64,000 nucleotides of DNA from Palsa-892 sp035295845 (lineage in GTDB: Bacteria > Pseudomonadota > Alphaproteobacteria > Rhizobiales > Xanthobacteraceae), in NCBI GenBank assembly GCA_035295845.1, contig DATGIF010000015.1, forward strand, positions 75,151 to 139,150, in the 5' to 3' direction. The first letter of the stretch is position 1, and each line of letters starts with the position of its first letter. The translations under genes and the position numbers were made by a program. Shown here piece after piece: positions 1 through 7,452 of this stretch. The notes under the pieces were generated by a model. The model was given only the letters and a program-made list of their open reading frames with translations, was not told the origin of the DNA and made no database searches.

Positions 1-763
1 ACAGCGCCGTCGGGTTCTCGAACGGATGCGCGGCATTGGCGTTGAAGAAGCCGCCGCCATTGGTGCCGAGCATCTTGATCGCGACCTGCGAGGCGACGGG
101 ACCGACCGCAATGGTTTGCTTCGCGCCTTCCAGCGTCGTCGCATCAACGTAGGCGCCGAGCGTTTGCGGCATGCCCTGCCACACCAGGAACAGCGCATAG
201 GGAACGCAGACCGGGATGAGGATATAGAGCGTGCAGCGGGTGATATCGGTCCAAAAATTGCCGACCGTCTTCACCGAGTGGCGGGCGAAGCCGCGGATCA
301 GAACCATCGCGAGCACGATGCCGGTCGCCGCCGAGAGGAAGTTCTGATGGGTGAGGCCGAGCATCTGCACGAGATAGGACATCGTGCTTTCGCCGCCGTA
401 GTTCTGCCAGTTGGTGTTGGTGATGAAGCTCACGGCGGTGTTGAACGACAGATCCTCGGCCACCGCCGATTGCTCGGCGGGGTTGAACGGCAACAGCGCC
501 TGCGCGCGCATCAGCACGTAGAGAATGAGAAAACCGCCAATATGGAAGAGGAGCATCGCGACCGTGTAGGTCGTCCAGTGCTGCTCGCTTTTCTCGTCGA
601 CCCCGCCAATTCTGTAGAGGGCCACTTCGATAGGGCGCAGGACCGGCGTGAGAAACGTGCGCTCGCCGGCGAAGACGCGGGTCATGTAGCCGCCGAACGG
701 CTTCACCGACGCGAGAACGATCGCGGAATAAAGCAGGATTTGAACCCAGCCGATGACGGTCAT
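1..763 (-). CDS. kdpA: KdpA, potassium-transporting ATPase potassium-binding subunit (3' end outside window)
   Basis: KdpA is the membrane K+-selective channel-like subunit of the high-affinity KdpFABC pump. Reading the minus strand from the ATG at 761-763 gives MTVIGWVQILLYSAIVLAS, then hydrophobic segments and, close to the window edge, the filter-type motif GTNGGGFFNAN followed by HPFENP, which is typical of KdpA. Only the first 254 codons are present; the gene runs off position 1. The small kdpF lies directly upstream, as in known kdp operons, with a dispersed palindromic repeat between them. The family call is secure; expression under K+ limitation is inferred from the family only. Confidence 0.95.
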   Translation of the reverse strand, partial: MTVIGWVQILLYSAIVLASVKPFGGYMTRVFAGERTFLTPVLRPIEVALYRIGGVDEKSEQHWTTYTVAMLLFHIGGFLILYVLMRAQALLPFNPAEQSAVAEDLSFNTAVSFITNTNWQNYGGESTMSYLVQMLGLTHQNFLSAATGIVLAMVLIRGFARHSVKTVGNFWTDITRCTLYILIPVCVPYALFLVWQGMPQTLGAYVDATTLEGAKQTIAVGPVASQVAIKMLGTNGGGFFNANAAHPFENPTAL

Positions 764-782
764 TGTGTGTCTCTTCTGTTGA

Positions 783-829
783 CGCGTGAACTTTTCCGGA
801 AACCGGTTCCCACTTTTCGGGATCACGCG
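783..829. repeat. Dispersed palindromic repeat, copy 1
   Basis: CGCGTGA and TCACGCG ends enclose TTTTCCGGAAACCGGTTCCC and CACTTTTCGGGA. The element fills the gap between kdpF and kdpA. Similar intergenic elements are common in Hyphomicrobiales genomes. Confidence 0.85.
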
Positions 830-831
830 CC

Positions 832-921
832 CTAGAATTTCTCGGGCCGGAGCAGCGCGTAGGTGAGATAGGTGAGCAAGGCTGCGGTCACGAGGCCGGC
901 GAGCGAATAATCGAGGATCAT
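832..921 (-). CDS. kdpF: KdpF, small Kdp-ATPase stabilising subunit
   Basis: This 29-residue protein (starts MILDYSLAGLVTAALL, ends LRPEKF) is a single hydrophobic helix with a short C-terminal tail, the size and pattern of KdpF, the lipid-like peptide that stabilises KdpFABC. It sits upstream of kdpA in the same direction. Its TAG stop abuts the palindromic repeat at 783-829, so that repeat fills the kdpF-kdpA gap. The gene is easily missed because of its size. Confidence comes from position plus sequence pattern. Confidence 0.88.
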   Translation of the reverse strand: MILDYSLAGLVTAALLTYLTYALLRPEKF

Positions 922-931
922 GGCGCCGCCC

Positions 932-1015
932 TCACAGCCGGTCGCAAGCGTAGGTGTAGCCGATCGACACGATGAAGAAGGCGATGCCGGCGGCGATCAG
1001 AATGAAGTCCCACAT
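932..1015 (-). CDS. 27-residue membrane peptide upstream of kdpF
   Basis: The minus strand from the ATG at 1013-1015 encodes a short peptide beginning MWDFILIAAGIAFFIVSIGY and ending TYACDRL: one transmembrane helix with a short polar tail containing one Cys. It ends 10 bp before kdpF, in operon-like spacing. Its position suggests an extra small component of, or a leader for, the Kdp operon. I recall similar peptides in other alphaproteobacterial kdp loci but cannot name a family or a tested function. Confidence 0.6.
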   Translation of the reverse strand: MWDFILIAAGIAFFIVSIGYTYACDRL

Positions 1016-1137
1016 GGCGCGCTCCCGTGAATGGGAAGCGCGTGATTTGGGCTTCAACGCATCAAGTTTCGATAGGGAAAAGGGGCGGCGGGTATAAAGG
1101 GAAAATAAAGCGCGGAGCGGCGAGCGCGCCGGACATA

Positions 1138-1167
1138 TGAAAAGAACCGGAGACGTTTGTCTCCGGC
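1138..1167 (-). terminator. Rho-independent terminator after the glycine-zipper gene
   Basis: A perfect 8-bp stem (CCGGAGAC / GTCTCCGG, loop of four) spans 1148-1167. Read on the minus strand it is followed by a T-rich tract (TTCTTTTC). It lies about 30 bp downstream of the stop of the minus-strand gene at 1200-1469. Confidence 0.75.
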
Positions 1168-1199
1168 CCTTAGTTCAAGGCGACTGACTTCGCTCAGCT

Positions 1200-1469
1200 C
1201 TAATGCGCCGTGTTGCCGTTCCCGCCTTCGCGGTTGGCATAGTGATGATACCGCGGGTGGCGCAGACCCATGGCGGTCGCGATGCGCGGGCCATTGGTGT
1301 AACCGATGACGCCGCCGGCCACCGCGCCTACGGGGCCGCCGACCACTGCGCCGGCGAGCGCGCCGAAGGCGCCATCGGTGAGGCGTTCCTGGGCTCCCGC
1401 GGCCGTCGGAGCGAGGGCAGCGCCGACGAAAATGGCCGCGGCTGCCATTGTCGCGAATAATGTTCTCAT
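1200..1469 (-). CDS. Secreted glycine-zipper protein
   Basis: This 89-residue protein has an N-terminal signal peptide (MRTLFATMAAAAIFVGAAL, probable cleavage after the AGA before QERL) and then a Gly/Ala-rich stretch with small residues at regular spacing (residues about 34-58, GALAGAVVGGPVGAVAGG), the pattern of glycine-zipper outer-membrane or periplasmic proteins. The tail is His/Asn-rich. A strong RBS (GGAGGAAAG) precedes the ATG. A terminator follows. It is the last core gene before the left end of the integrated element. The biochemical role is unknown. Confidence 0.75.
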   Translation of the reverse strand: MRTLFATMAAAAIFVGAALAPTAAGAQERLTDGAFGALAGAVVGGPVGAVAGGVIGYTNGPRIATAMGLRHPRYHHYANREGGNGNTAH

Positions 1470-1583
1470 GACTTTCCTCCATCGCGTGAGGGCGAAGAAA
1501 CAACGCTGGAAGAAATGGAAAGTTCCGCCCGCACAGGCGCGGGGCGGAGGCCTAAACTTTTTGTGAGTTTCTCTTCAGAGAGA

Positions 1584-1605
1584 TTGGTAGCGGAGGACCG
1601 CTACC
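1584..1605. repeat. attL: left attachment site
   Basis: The 14-bp TTGGTAGCGGAGGA matches the tRNA-Met 3' end. It is extended into a perfect dyad at 1586-1605: GGTAGCGG, then AGGA, then CCGCTACC. To its left is the presumed original 3' flank of the tRNA; to its right is element DNA. The element-side arm continues to 1617 and, joined to the right end, completes a near-symmetrical attP. Confidence 0.88.
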
Positions 1606-1716
1606 ACCGTACCCCCCCTCCATCAGAGCCCGTCTTTTCGTTCCGGTGTGAAACCTCGCGCCGTGCGTCTGCGCGCGCGCAGACGAAAAACGGGACGCAC
1701 AGAGGGAAGGGAAGAC

Positions 1717-2562
1717 ATGGGTCGCGATCATAGGATCGTATGCGTCTGGCGTCACCTCATAGCTTACGCCGCCGGCTCTGTAATCGTGGCAATGCTGTCG
1801 GCCTGGACATCGGCGGCGAAAGCCGAGCTCTTTTTACAACCGACTTTAACAAAAGCGTGTCAGCCGGCGGCCCCGAGCGCCATCTATATCCACCGCTGGA
1901 ACGCGCCGGGCACCTGCACCAACGACTGTTTTCATTGGCGACTAACCTGCGCCAATGGGCGCGTGCAAGAGTGGAGCTCTGCCGTAAATCCGTGGATCAC
2001 TGACTTCGAATATAAATTATACAGAGACCGTCCCTGGTCGTTCTTCATCCTATTTCCTGTGTTCGGCTACTTCATGTTAGCCGCGCTGGGAGGGATGCGC
2101 TCCGTCTCGTTGGTCGTCGACATCGGGTATTTGATTTATATCAGCATCGCAGTGCTGTTCCTCACGGAATCAGTCACCGCTAACCCGTGGCGCACATCGC
2201 TCGATATCGAGACAGCCCTCTTTCTCAATCCATATCTTCAAGGTGCTCTTCTCTGCGCGTTTGTGATCTGTAACACGCCTGCAGTCGCGCGCGGCTTCAC
2301 CGATCTCTTTCTTGAAGAACCCGGTGCCGACGTGATTTCTGTTCCAGCACAGACGGTGGTGCCCCTGCCGCCGCCGACACGGCACGATCCATGGGTCGAG
2401 GATGTCGCCCAATTCGTCGAAGCCGATCACGACCCCGACTACTACCAGCGCCTCACCCAACAAGCTCTCGAACTCAAAGGTCAACTCGAAGCCGACGCTG
2501 CGAATACGAGAGCGTTCTTCAAACGCGAGCGTGGGCGTCGAAAACTCACTGACGAGCGATAG
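1717..2562 (+). CDS. Predicted membrane protein, first gene of the left operon
   Basis: From the ATG at 1717 (purine-rich GGGAAGGGAAG upstream) this gives 281 residues; the frame is open further upstream to 1648. Hydrophobic segments are visible: an N-terminal signal or anchor ending AAKAE, then helices around WSFFILFPVFGYFMLAALGG, VDIGYLIYISIAVLFL and LQGALLCAFVICN. Several cysteines lie between the first and second segments. The C-terminal ~90 residues are polar, Pro-rich then charged. It is 9 bp from the next gene, which is 1 bp from a VirD4-like ATPase, so a membrane partner of the coupling ATPase is a reasonable guess. I do not recognise the family. Confidence 0.7.
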   Translation: MGRDHRIVCVWRHLIAYAAGSVIVAMLSAWTSAAKAELFLQPTLTKACQPAAPSAIYIHRWNAPGTCTNDCFHWRLTCANGRVQEWSSAVNPWITDFEYKLYRDRPWSFFILFPVFGYFMLAALGGMRSVSLVVDIGYLIYISIAVLFLTESVTANPWRTSLDIETALFLNPYLQGALLCAFVICNTPAVARGFTDLFLEEPGADVISVPAQTVVPLPPPTRHDPWVEDVAQFVEADHDPDYYQRLTQQALELKGQLEADAANTRAFFKRERGRRKLTDER

Positions 2563-2571
2563 GAGACGCAT

Positions 2572-3102
2572 ATGACCATAAAGCCAAACATTCAGGTGCT
2601 ACCTCCAGAAGTGACCCGTATGCCGCCGGGGACCCGTTCGTTGCCGGCGCAAGTGAGCTCCATGCCAAGCACGCTGGCAACGCCGGCGACGACCTGGGGA
2701 GCGAAACGGCAGACGAACTATGTGCAGCAATTGACGGCGCTCACGAGTGCGCAGGCCGCGTACCTGCGCGCACGCGCTGATTTAGCAAAAGCCTTTGTTG
2801 AGAATGTTCGCGCGATCAATGAGGTCTACGAGCTACCGGAAATACTGCACAACGATACCGAAATCCGGCGGCTTGGTCGTGAGCGCGGCTACCTCAATGC
2901 AAAAAGGGAAGTGGCGGAGGCAAAATATGGTCTGTGCGCCACCCTCAACGAGGTCGACAAAGTACAGCGGCCACGCCTCAAGAAAGCACTTCGGCACGAT
3001 GCCGCGGTTAACGCCCTCATGAATGTAAAAGTCGACAAGGAAGCGTTGGGTGAAGACACCAGCCAGCTCGACCATGCCCTAAGCGAGCTACAGCGCGAAT
3101 AG
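2572..3102 (+). CDS. Hypothetical protein, predicted helical/coiled coil
   Basis: This is a 176-residue soluble protein with RBS AGGAGA upstream of the ATG. Residues about 1-45 are Pro/Thr/Ser-rich with repeated PP and MP pairs and look disordered. Residues about 50-176 are rich in Ala, Glu, Lys, Arg and Leu without Pro, consistent with long helices. There are no catalytic motifs or membrane segments. It is tightly packed between the membrane protein and the VirD4-like ATPase, suggesting a shared complex. No family recognised. Confidence 0.65.
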   Translation: MTIKPNIQVLPPEVTRMPPGTRSLPAQVSSMPSTLATPATTWGAKRQTNYVQQLTALTSAQAAYLRARADLAKAFVENVRAINEVYELPEILHNDTEIRRLGRERGYLNAKREVAEAKYGLCATLNEVDKVQRPRLKKALRHDAAVNALMNVKVDKEALGEDTSQLDHALSELQRE

Positions 3103-3103
3103 G

Positions 3104-5089
3104 ATGATGCCGTTCAAGCCGCCGGCGCTCACAAACGCTCGGGAAAAGCTCGACGCGCTATACCCGAACCTCATGTTGCTGCCCACGAAAACGTATGCGC
3201 CCGGAGCGATCGTACTCGGACTGACAAACGATGTGCCTGTCACTTTATCGAGCCGACCACGTTTCGAGCACAGTCATATAGTCGGCACAACGGGTTCCGG
3301 AAAATCAAACTTACTTGAACATTTGATCCGGCAAGATATCAAAAATGGTGACGGCGTTTGCGTCGTTGACCCGCACGGCAATCATCCGGACAGTTTGTAC
3401 CGCTCACTCATCACCTGGCTATTCGGTAGGGGATATAACAAAAGTCGCACCATTCATCTCATCGATCCCAATGCGACCTCGCACACGACGGGTTTCAATC
3501 CGCTTGCACTGCCTGATGCACAAACCAGCGTCTCTGTTGTTGCCGGCACAGCACTTGAAGCATTCGAGCGCGTATGGGGCGGGGAAGATACCCATAGCAA
3601 GCCGACCATCCGTCGAATTCTGAAGGCCACCTTTGCCGCATTGGCTGAGCTTGGGCTTACTCTCTCGGAAGCCATACTGCTTTTCGATCATCGCGACGTG
3701 CACGGTGTACGCGCTCTCGCGATTGAGAAACTGACTGATCGATATGCCCGTGCGGTTCTTGGTGATCTCAATCAATTGGCGCAATCCGACCGCACGGGCC
3801 TGCGTTTTCGAGATGAAGTAGTCGGCCCCATGAACCGCTTGGCTGAGTTTGTCAGTGCGCCGGCAATTCGGCGCATCATCGGTCAACGGGATAATGTGAT
3901 TGATCTACAGGCAGCCATGGATGAGGGACACATCGTTCTCGTCAACTTGTCGGGAGGCGACGCGGTCAACGATGCCGACGCGGAGCTACTTGGTCGATTG
4001 CTAACGCGCTTTCTCTTTTTCCACGCTAAGCGCCGCAAGTCGAAAAAACCATTTTGGTTTTATCTCGACGAGTGCCAACGTTATCTTTCCGGCGACGTTC
4101 CAAACTTGCTTGCGGAAGCCCGGAAATTTTGCGTGGGCGTCACGCTCTCTCACCAATGGCAATCTCAGCTAAGCAAGGATGATGAAGAAATTCTCGCAGC
4201 TGTGCACAACGCAACCAATCTCAAAGTGGCTTTCCGCATCAAACATCCGAAGGAAGCCAAGGAAATTGCCGAAGCAATTATCCCGCTCGATTTAGAGATG
4301 CCGGTAAAGACTTTAATCAAGCCAACTGTCGTGGGGCATCGTCGCGCCTGGTTCGACAATTGGAGCAAGGCCGAGCACGAAAGCTACAGCCGAAGTGTGT
4401 CGCGATCGGTGTCACATTCAGAGTCGGACACGGAAGGCGACAGTCATGCCGATATGGTGGGGGAGAGCGCCGGTTGGAGTGTCTCCAACGCGATTACCGC
4501 TAGCCAAACGTCGGCCTATGACGGAGCAAGCTTTGGGCCTTCCCAGACGAGTTTTGGCGCTAGCAGCGCGCAAACAGACGGAAGCTCAGGCGGCCGCAGC
4601 ACAGCGCGCACGAGAGGGTCAAGCAGGAGCCATTCCGTCGGGACGACATCGGGTGAGACCGTCACAGAAGGCTATTCGCATGGTCATTCGGAAAGTCGCG
4701 GCGCTTCCGAAGGATTGGAGCCGATCTTTCAAGACATGCCGAGCGCCGTTCATGGCTACCAAAACATGCTGTATTTCGCGGCGCAGGCCCTTCGGTCATT
4801 GGCAGCAGGCGAAGCGTATGCGTCGTTCGTTGACGAAACAGGTATGCACTCGGGGCGGGTACGCGTTCCACGTGTTAAACAAATCTCAGTTGCAAACGAA
4901 ACGTTCATCAGAATCCGTTCGCTGATCTTTTCCGAAAGCCCTTCGGCAATCAAAACGGAGGAGGCAACAGCGCTTCTACAACAACAGGAGGAGCGGCTTT
5001 TGATGCAAGGTTCGCTAGCAATTCAATTGCCAGCCGAACCGGCCAATCCAAAGGATTTTCGTGTGCCGGCGCCGAAGGTTCGGCGATAA
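3104..5089 (+). CDS. VirD4/TraG-like DNA-transfer ATPase with a Ser-rich insert
   Basis: This 661-residue protein resembles the motor domain of type IV coupling proteins. Walker A is GTTGSGKS (residues 61-68), followed by VVDPHGN; Walker B is FWFYLDE (D322, E323), followed by a QWQSQL region typical of TraD/TraG/TraM-recognition ATPases. Residues about 424-540 are a low-complexity Ser/Thr/Gly/His-rich segment (SRSVSRSVSHSES...), unlike the compact ATPase core. No N-terminal transmembrane helices are seen, whereas classical VirD4 has two; the membrane protein two genes upstream could supply an anchor (inference). It may start at ATG 3104 or 3107. The replication-relaxation-like gene follows 15 bp downstream. 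Confidence 0.82.
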   Translation: MMPFKPPALTNAREKLDALYPNLMLLPTKTYAPGAIVLGLTNDVPVTLSSRPRFEHSHIVGTTGSGKSNLLEHLIRQDIKNGDGVCVVDPHGNHPDSLYRSLITWLFGRGYNKSRTIHLIDPNATSHTTGFNPLALPDAQTSVSVVAGTALEAFERVWGGEDTHSKPTIRRILKATFAALAELGLTLSEAILLFDHRDVHGVRALAIEKLTDRYARAVLGDLNQLAQSDRTGLRFRDEVVGPMNRLAEFVSAPAIRRIIGQRDNVIDLQAAMDEGHIVLVNLSGGDAVNDADAELLGRLLTRFLFFHAKRRKSKKPFWFYLDECQRYLSGDVPNLLAEARKFCVGVTLSHQWQSQLSKDDEEILAAVHNATNLKVAFRIKHPKEAKEIAEAIIPLDLEMPVKTLIKPTVVGHRRAWFDNWSKAEHESYSRSVSRSVSHSESDTEGDSHADMVGESAGWSVSNAITASQTSAYDGASFGPSQTSFGASSAQTDGSSGGRSTARTRGSSRSHSVGTTSGETVTEGYSHGHSESRGASEGLEPIFQDMPSAVHGYQNMLYFAAQALRSLAAGEAYASFVDETGMHSGRVRVPRVKQISVANETFIRIRSLIFSESPSAIKTEEATALLQQQEERLLMQGSLAIQLPAEPANPKDFRVPAPKVRR

Positions 5090-5104
5090 AGGCTGCGGTA
5101 CAAT

Positions 5105-6064
5105 ATGGGAATGGACATTGCGACCAACCAGCGAGCTAAACGCTTCGAGCGCCGCACAACACCGCCAGCCTTTCAGCTCACTGATCGCGACCTCGCTCTG
5201 TTGTCGCATATCGCGCGGCATCGGTTTCTTTCCTCCGCGCACCTGGCGTCTCTCGATGGTGGAAGCCCCCAGAATGTTTTACGAGCGCTTCGGGTGCTAT
5301 TCGATCACGAATACCTTGATCGCCCTCGTGAGCAACTGGCTACGATGCCAGTGGAAGGATCGCGACCTTTTGTCTATGGGCTTGGCAAACGCGGCGCGCG
5401 AGCGCTCCGCGAGCACGGTCATCGAATTAATACCGACGTGGATTGGACCGAAAAGAACAAGCGCGCCGGAAATAAGTTTATCGAGCACACGCTACAGATT
5501 GCCGATTTTATGGTTGGTCTCGAATTGGCATGTCGAATGCACAACGACGTAGGTCTGCTGCGAGAGCGTGAAATAATTCAGGCAGCGCCGGACAATACCA
5601 GGAGAGCGCGAGAACCGCTCCGGTGGCGGGTAGAGCGCATTGAGCGGGGAAGGAGAGAAATTACGACGGTAGTCCCTGACGGCCTCTTTGCCCTCACTTT
5701 CCCCGATGATACGGCCGCTTATTTTCTTCTTGAGGTAGATCGGGGGACGATCCCGATTAACCGAACCGATGCGGAGGGTACGGCGGCTTGGCGCAAGAAT
5801 ATTCGATACAAACTAGAAACCTATTACGACGGCTGGAAAGCCGGGAGGCATGTTGAACAATTTGGAGTGAAGCAAGTTCGGGTGCTGACAGTAACTAGCT
5901 CGGCGAAGCGTGTTGAGAACATGCTTGCTACGGTCGATGAAATTACCGAAGGGCGGGGCTCGAATTTCTTCCTCTTTGCGGATCGCGCGCAACTCGCGAC
6001 TAGCGACCCTCTCAACGCTGAATGGGTGAGCGGAAAAGGGGAGAGGATGAGGTTGGTTGACTAG
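5105..6064 (+). CDS. Replication-relaxation family-like protein
   Basis: This is a 319-residue protein. The N-terminal part (LTDRDLALLSHIARHRFLSS, about residues 25-44) is a winged-helix-like segment typical of the Replic_Relax family found on plasmids and integrative elements, where it is linked to DNA relaxation or mobilisation. The middle and C-terminal parts hold VVPDGLFAL and FLLEVDRGT, reminiscent of a nuclease-like fold (D and E-x-D), then a Trp/Tyr-rich stretch. It is the last gene of the left operon. With no classical relaxase seen elsewhere, this is the best candidate for a DNA-processing partner of the ATPase. The family match is from memory of motif patterns, not a search. Confidence 0.72.
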   Translation: MGMDIATNQRAKRFERRTTPPAFQLTDRDLALLSHIARHRFLSSAHLASLDGGSPQNVLRALRVLFDHEYLDRPREQLATMPVEGSRPFVYGLGKRGARALREHGHRINTDVDWTEKNKRAGNKFIEHTLQIADFMVGLELACRMHNDVGLLREREIIQAAPDNTRRAREPLRWRVERIERGRREITTVVPDGLFALTFPDDTAAYFLLEVDRGTIPINRTDAEGTAAWRKNIRYKLETYYDGWKAGRHVEQFGVKQVRVLTVTSSAKRVENMLATVDEITEGRGSNFFLFADRAQLATSDPLNAEWVSGKGERMRLVD

Positions 6065-6073
6065 TACCCCGGA

Positions 6074-6165
6074 TAGGGGCATCAAAGTCCGCTGATCCCC
6101 AATAGCGACCATTCGACGGCTAAGTTAATTTGGCCGCTAAGTGCCACGAGCGGACATAACTATCT
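6074..6165. repeat. Possible decayed dispersed repeat
   Basis: The gap between the left operon and the minus-strand gene pair contains AGTCCGCT near 6090 and AGCGGACA near 6152 in inverted orientation. These resemble a GTCCGCT.../AGCGGAC element I recall as dispersed in Hyphomicrobiales genomes. A related TGTCCGCTTTGGGTC lies near 7163. The similarity is partial. Confidence 0.3.
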
Positions 6166-6183
6166 CGTCCTTACCGACGAAAT

Positions 6184-6633
6184 TCAAAGGCGCGGTAATC
6201 CCAGTTTTGTTCTGTTTGTATTTAAAAATCCAAGGTAATCCGATCGATTTTGATTGGTGCCAAGGCAAACGCGTTCCAATAATTCTTTAGCGCGATTTAC
6301 AAAAATGCCCGCATATCCTCTTGCATCGGAGTCAGTTTCAGTCCGCAAATTTATGTTCCTTAGTGGCTGGAAAGGTTCACCCTGCTTAGAATAATCCACT
6401 GTGACGACAAGTGGGGTTTGGTCTTTGTTATAAGTGACGCGAACCCGATATGAGGTCATAGCTCGGTTTGTATTAGTAAATTCCAACGTACCTCCGCCAG
6501 GTATTGGGCATTTCAAGTCGACGAGAAGTTGTTGTTTCTCTTCGGGAGTATCGACTTGGGATAATGCGACGTTGGTCAACATTTCTATTCCCAAGAGAGC
6601 TACGCTCAAAATATTCACTAGCCGCATTGCCAT
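6184..6633 (-). CDS. Small secreted protein, paralogue B of a tandem pair
   Basis: This 149-residue protein starts with a signal peptide (MAMRLVNILSVALLGIEML, probable cleavage near ALS-Q). The mature part shares blocks with the next upstream gene: P-E-(D/E) then LKCP, then R-V-(T/S)-(Y/F)-x-(K/N)-DQTPL(V/I)VT, then PFQPLR and LRT. Two Cys, one in LKCP and one in RVCLG, are conserved in both and may form a disulfide. It lies 33 bp from its paralogue, so a recent tandem duplication is likely. Periplasmic location is predicted; function and family are unknown. Confidence 0.68.
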   Translation of the reverse strand: MAMRLVNILSVALLGIEMLTNVALSQVDTPEEKQQLLVDLKCPIPGGGTLEFTNTNRAMTSYRVRVTYNKDQTPLVVTVDYSKQGEPFQPLRNINLRTETDSDARGYAGIFVNRAKELLERVCLGTNQNRSDYLGFLNTNRTKLGLPRL

Positions 6634-6666
6634 GCTTATTAACTCCGCGACAATCGTAGTGAACTT

Positions 6667-7101
6667 CTACGGCATTCCTAATTTTGCTCTGTTCGCCATT
6701 AAGAGTGCAGCGTGATCCGATTTGCTTTGCTCGGAGCCAAGACAAACTTTCACCAACAAGTCGCTCGCTTGCTTTGCAAGATATTCCCCGATGGTCCTCT
6801 CGTTGGGGTCGATTTTAGTTCGCAGGTCTATTTGCCTGAGCGGCTGAAATGGCTTTCCCGGGGGAGCAAAATCCAGTGTGACGATAAGTGGGGTTTGGTC
6901 ATTGGCGAAACTAACTCGCATCCGTTGTGTGGTCCTAACTTGGTTCGCGCTTGTAAGTTCTATAGTCTTGTCACTTCCTGACGGGCATTTTAGAGCGATA
7001 GGAAGCAACCTGTCTTCGGGAGCATTGACTTGAGCGAATGTGCCGTTGGTCAACAGGGCCAATCCGACAAAAGCCGCGCTCCAAATATATGCAATTCGCA
7101 T
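6667..7101 (-). CDS. Small secreted protein, paralogue A of a tandem pair
   Basis: The ATG at 7099-7101 gives 144 residues starting MRIAYIWSAAFVGLALLTN, a clean signal peptide ending near FAQ-V; an upstream GTG at 7125 would add eight residues and spoil it, and GGAGG and GGAAG lie between the two. The mature protein matches the gene at 6184-6633 through NDQTPLIVT, GKPFQPLRQ, DLRT and KVCLG, with the same two Cys. Both genes are probably co-transcribed. No enzymatic motif is visible. Confidence 0.66.
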   Translation of the reverse strand: MRIAYIWSAAFVGLALLTNGTFAQVNAPEDRLLPIALKCPSGSDKTIELTSANQVRTTQRMRVSFANDQTPLIVTLDFAPPGKPFQPLRQIDLRTKIDPNERTIGEYLAKQASDLLVKVCLGSEQSKSDHAALLMANRAKLGMP

Positions 7102-7452
7102 TGGATACTTCCGCCACCTCCCCACTCAAGAACGGCGATTAAAGTACATCAAATTGAGGCGGATGTCCGCTTTGGGTCATTCGCGGCCGAGCTACCTTGC
7201 GCCAAAATCTACCGATATTCGCTATTCCCCCGAAGCGGGCATTGATTGGCAGCTGCGATTCCCTTAGTGGGGCAAAAAAGGCATTTCCTCGGAGCCGGCA
7301 CAGTTGATCGCGCGACCACGACCAGCGGTGTCAAGGTTGCGCAGCACCAGCAGGGCTTGACCTTGACGCCGGCGCCAGGCGAGGGCGTACGATGACAGTA
7401 GGGGAGAGGTCCTCAGCTCACATTCATCACTAATGACCCCGGTTAAAAGCAA
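7102..7452. other. 350-bp gap without a convincing gene
   Basis: This stretch holds the RBS and upstream region of the minus-strand secreted-protein gene and of the plus-strand HExxH gene, so divergent promoters should be here. Around 7160-7240 the text resembles a dispersed Hyphomicrobiales repeat (TGTCCGCTTTGGGTC and following). Short open frames on both strands lack RBS and family features. The GC-rich part at 7265-7400 could be a remnant of other DNA; I see no recognisable gene there. Confidence 0.4.

Noticed and set aside
1054..1503. 149-codon frame on the minus strand over the glycine-zipper gene
   Set aside because: Arg-rich shadow of the real gene in another frame; no signal peptide or RBS.
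1515..1733. Open frame of 72 codons across attL as a separate gene
   Set aside because: It has no RBS of its own, and its second part is better explained as the recombinase tail in the excised circle.
7264..7452. Minus-strand 62-codon frame between the secreted-protein genes and the HExxH gene
   Set aside because: No RBS and no motif; GC-rich composition looks like remnant DNA, but no parent gene could be recognised.
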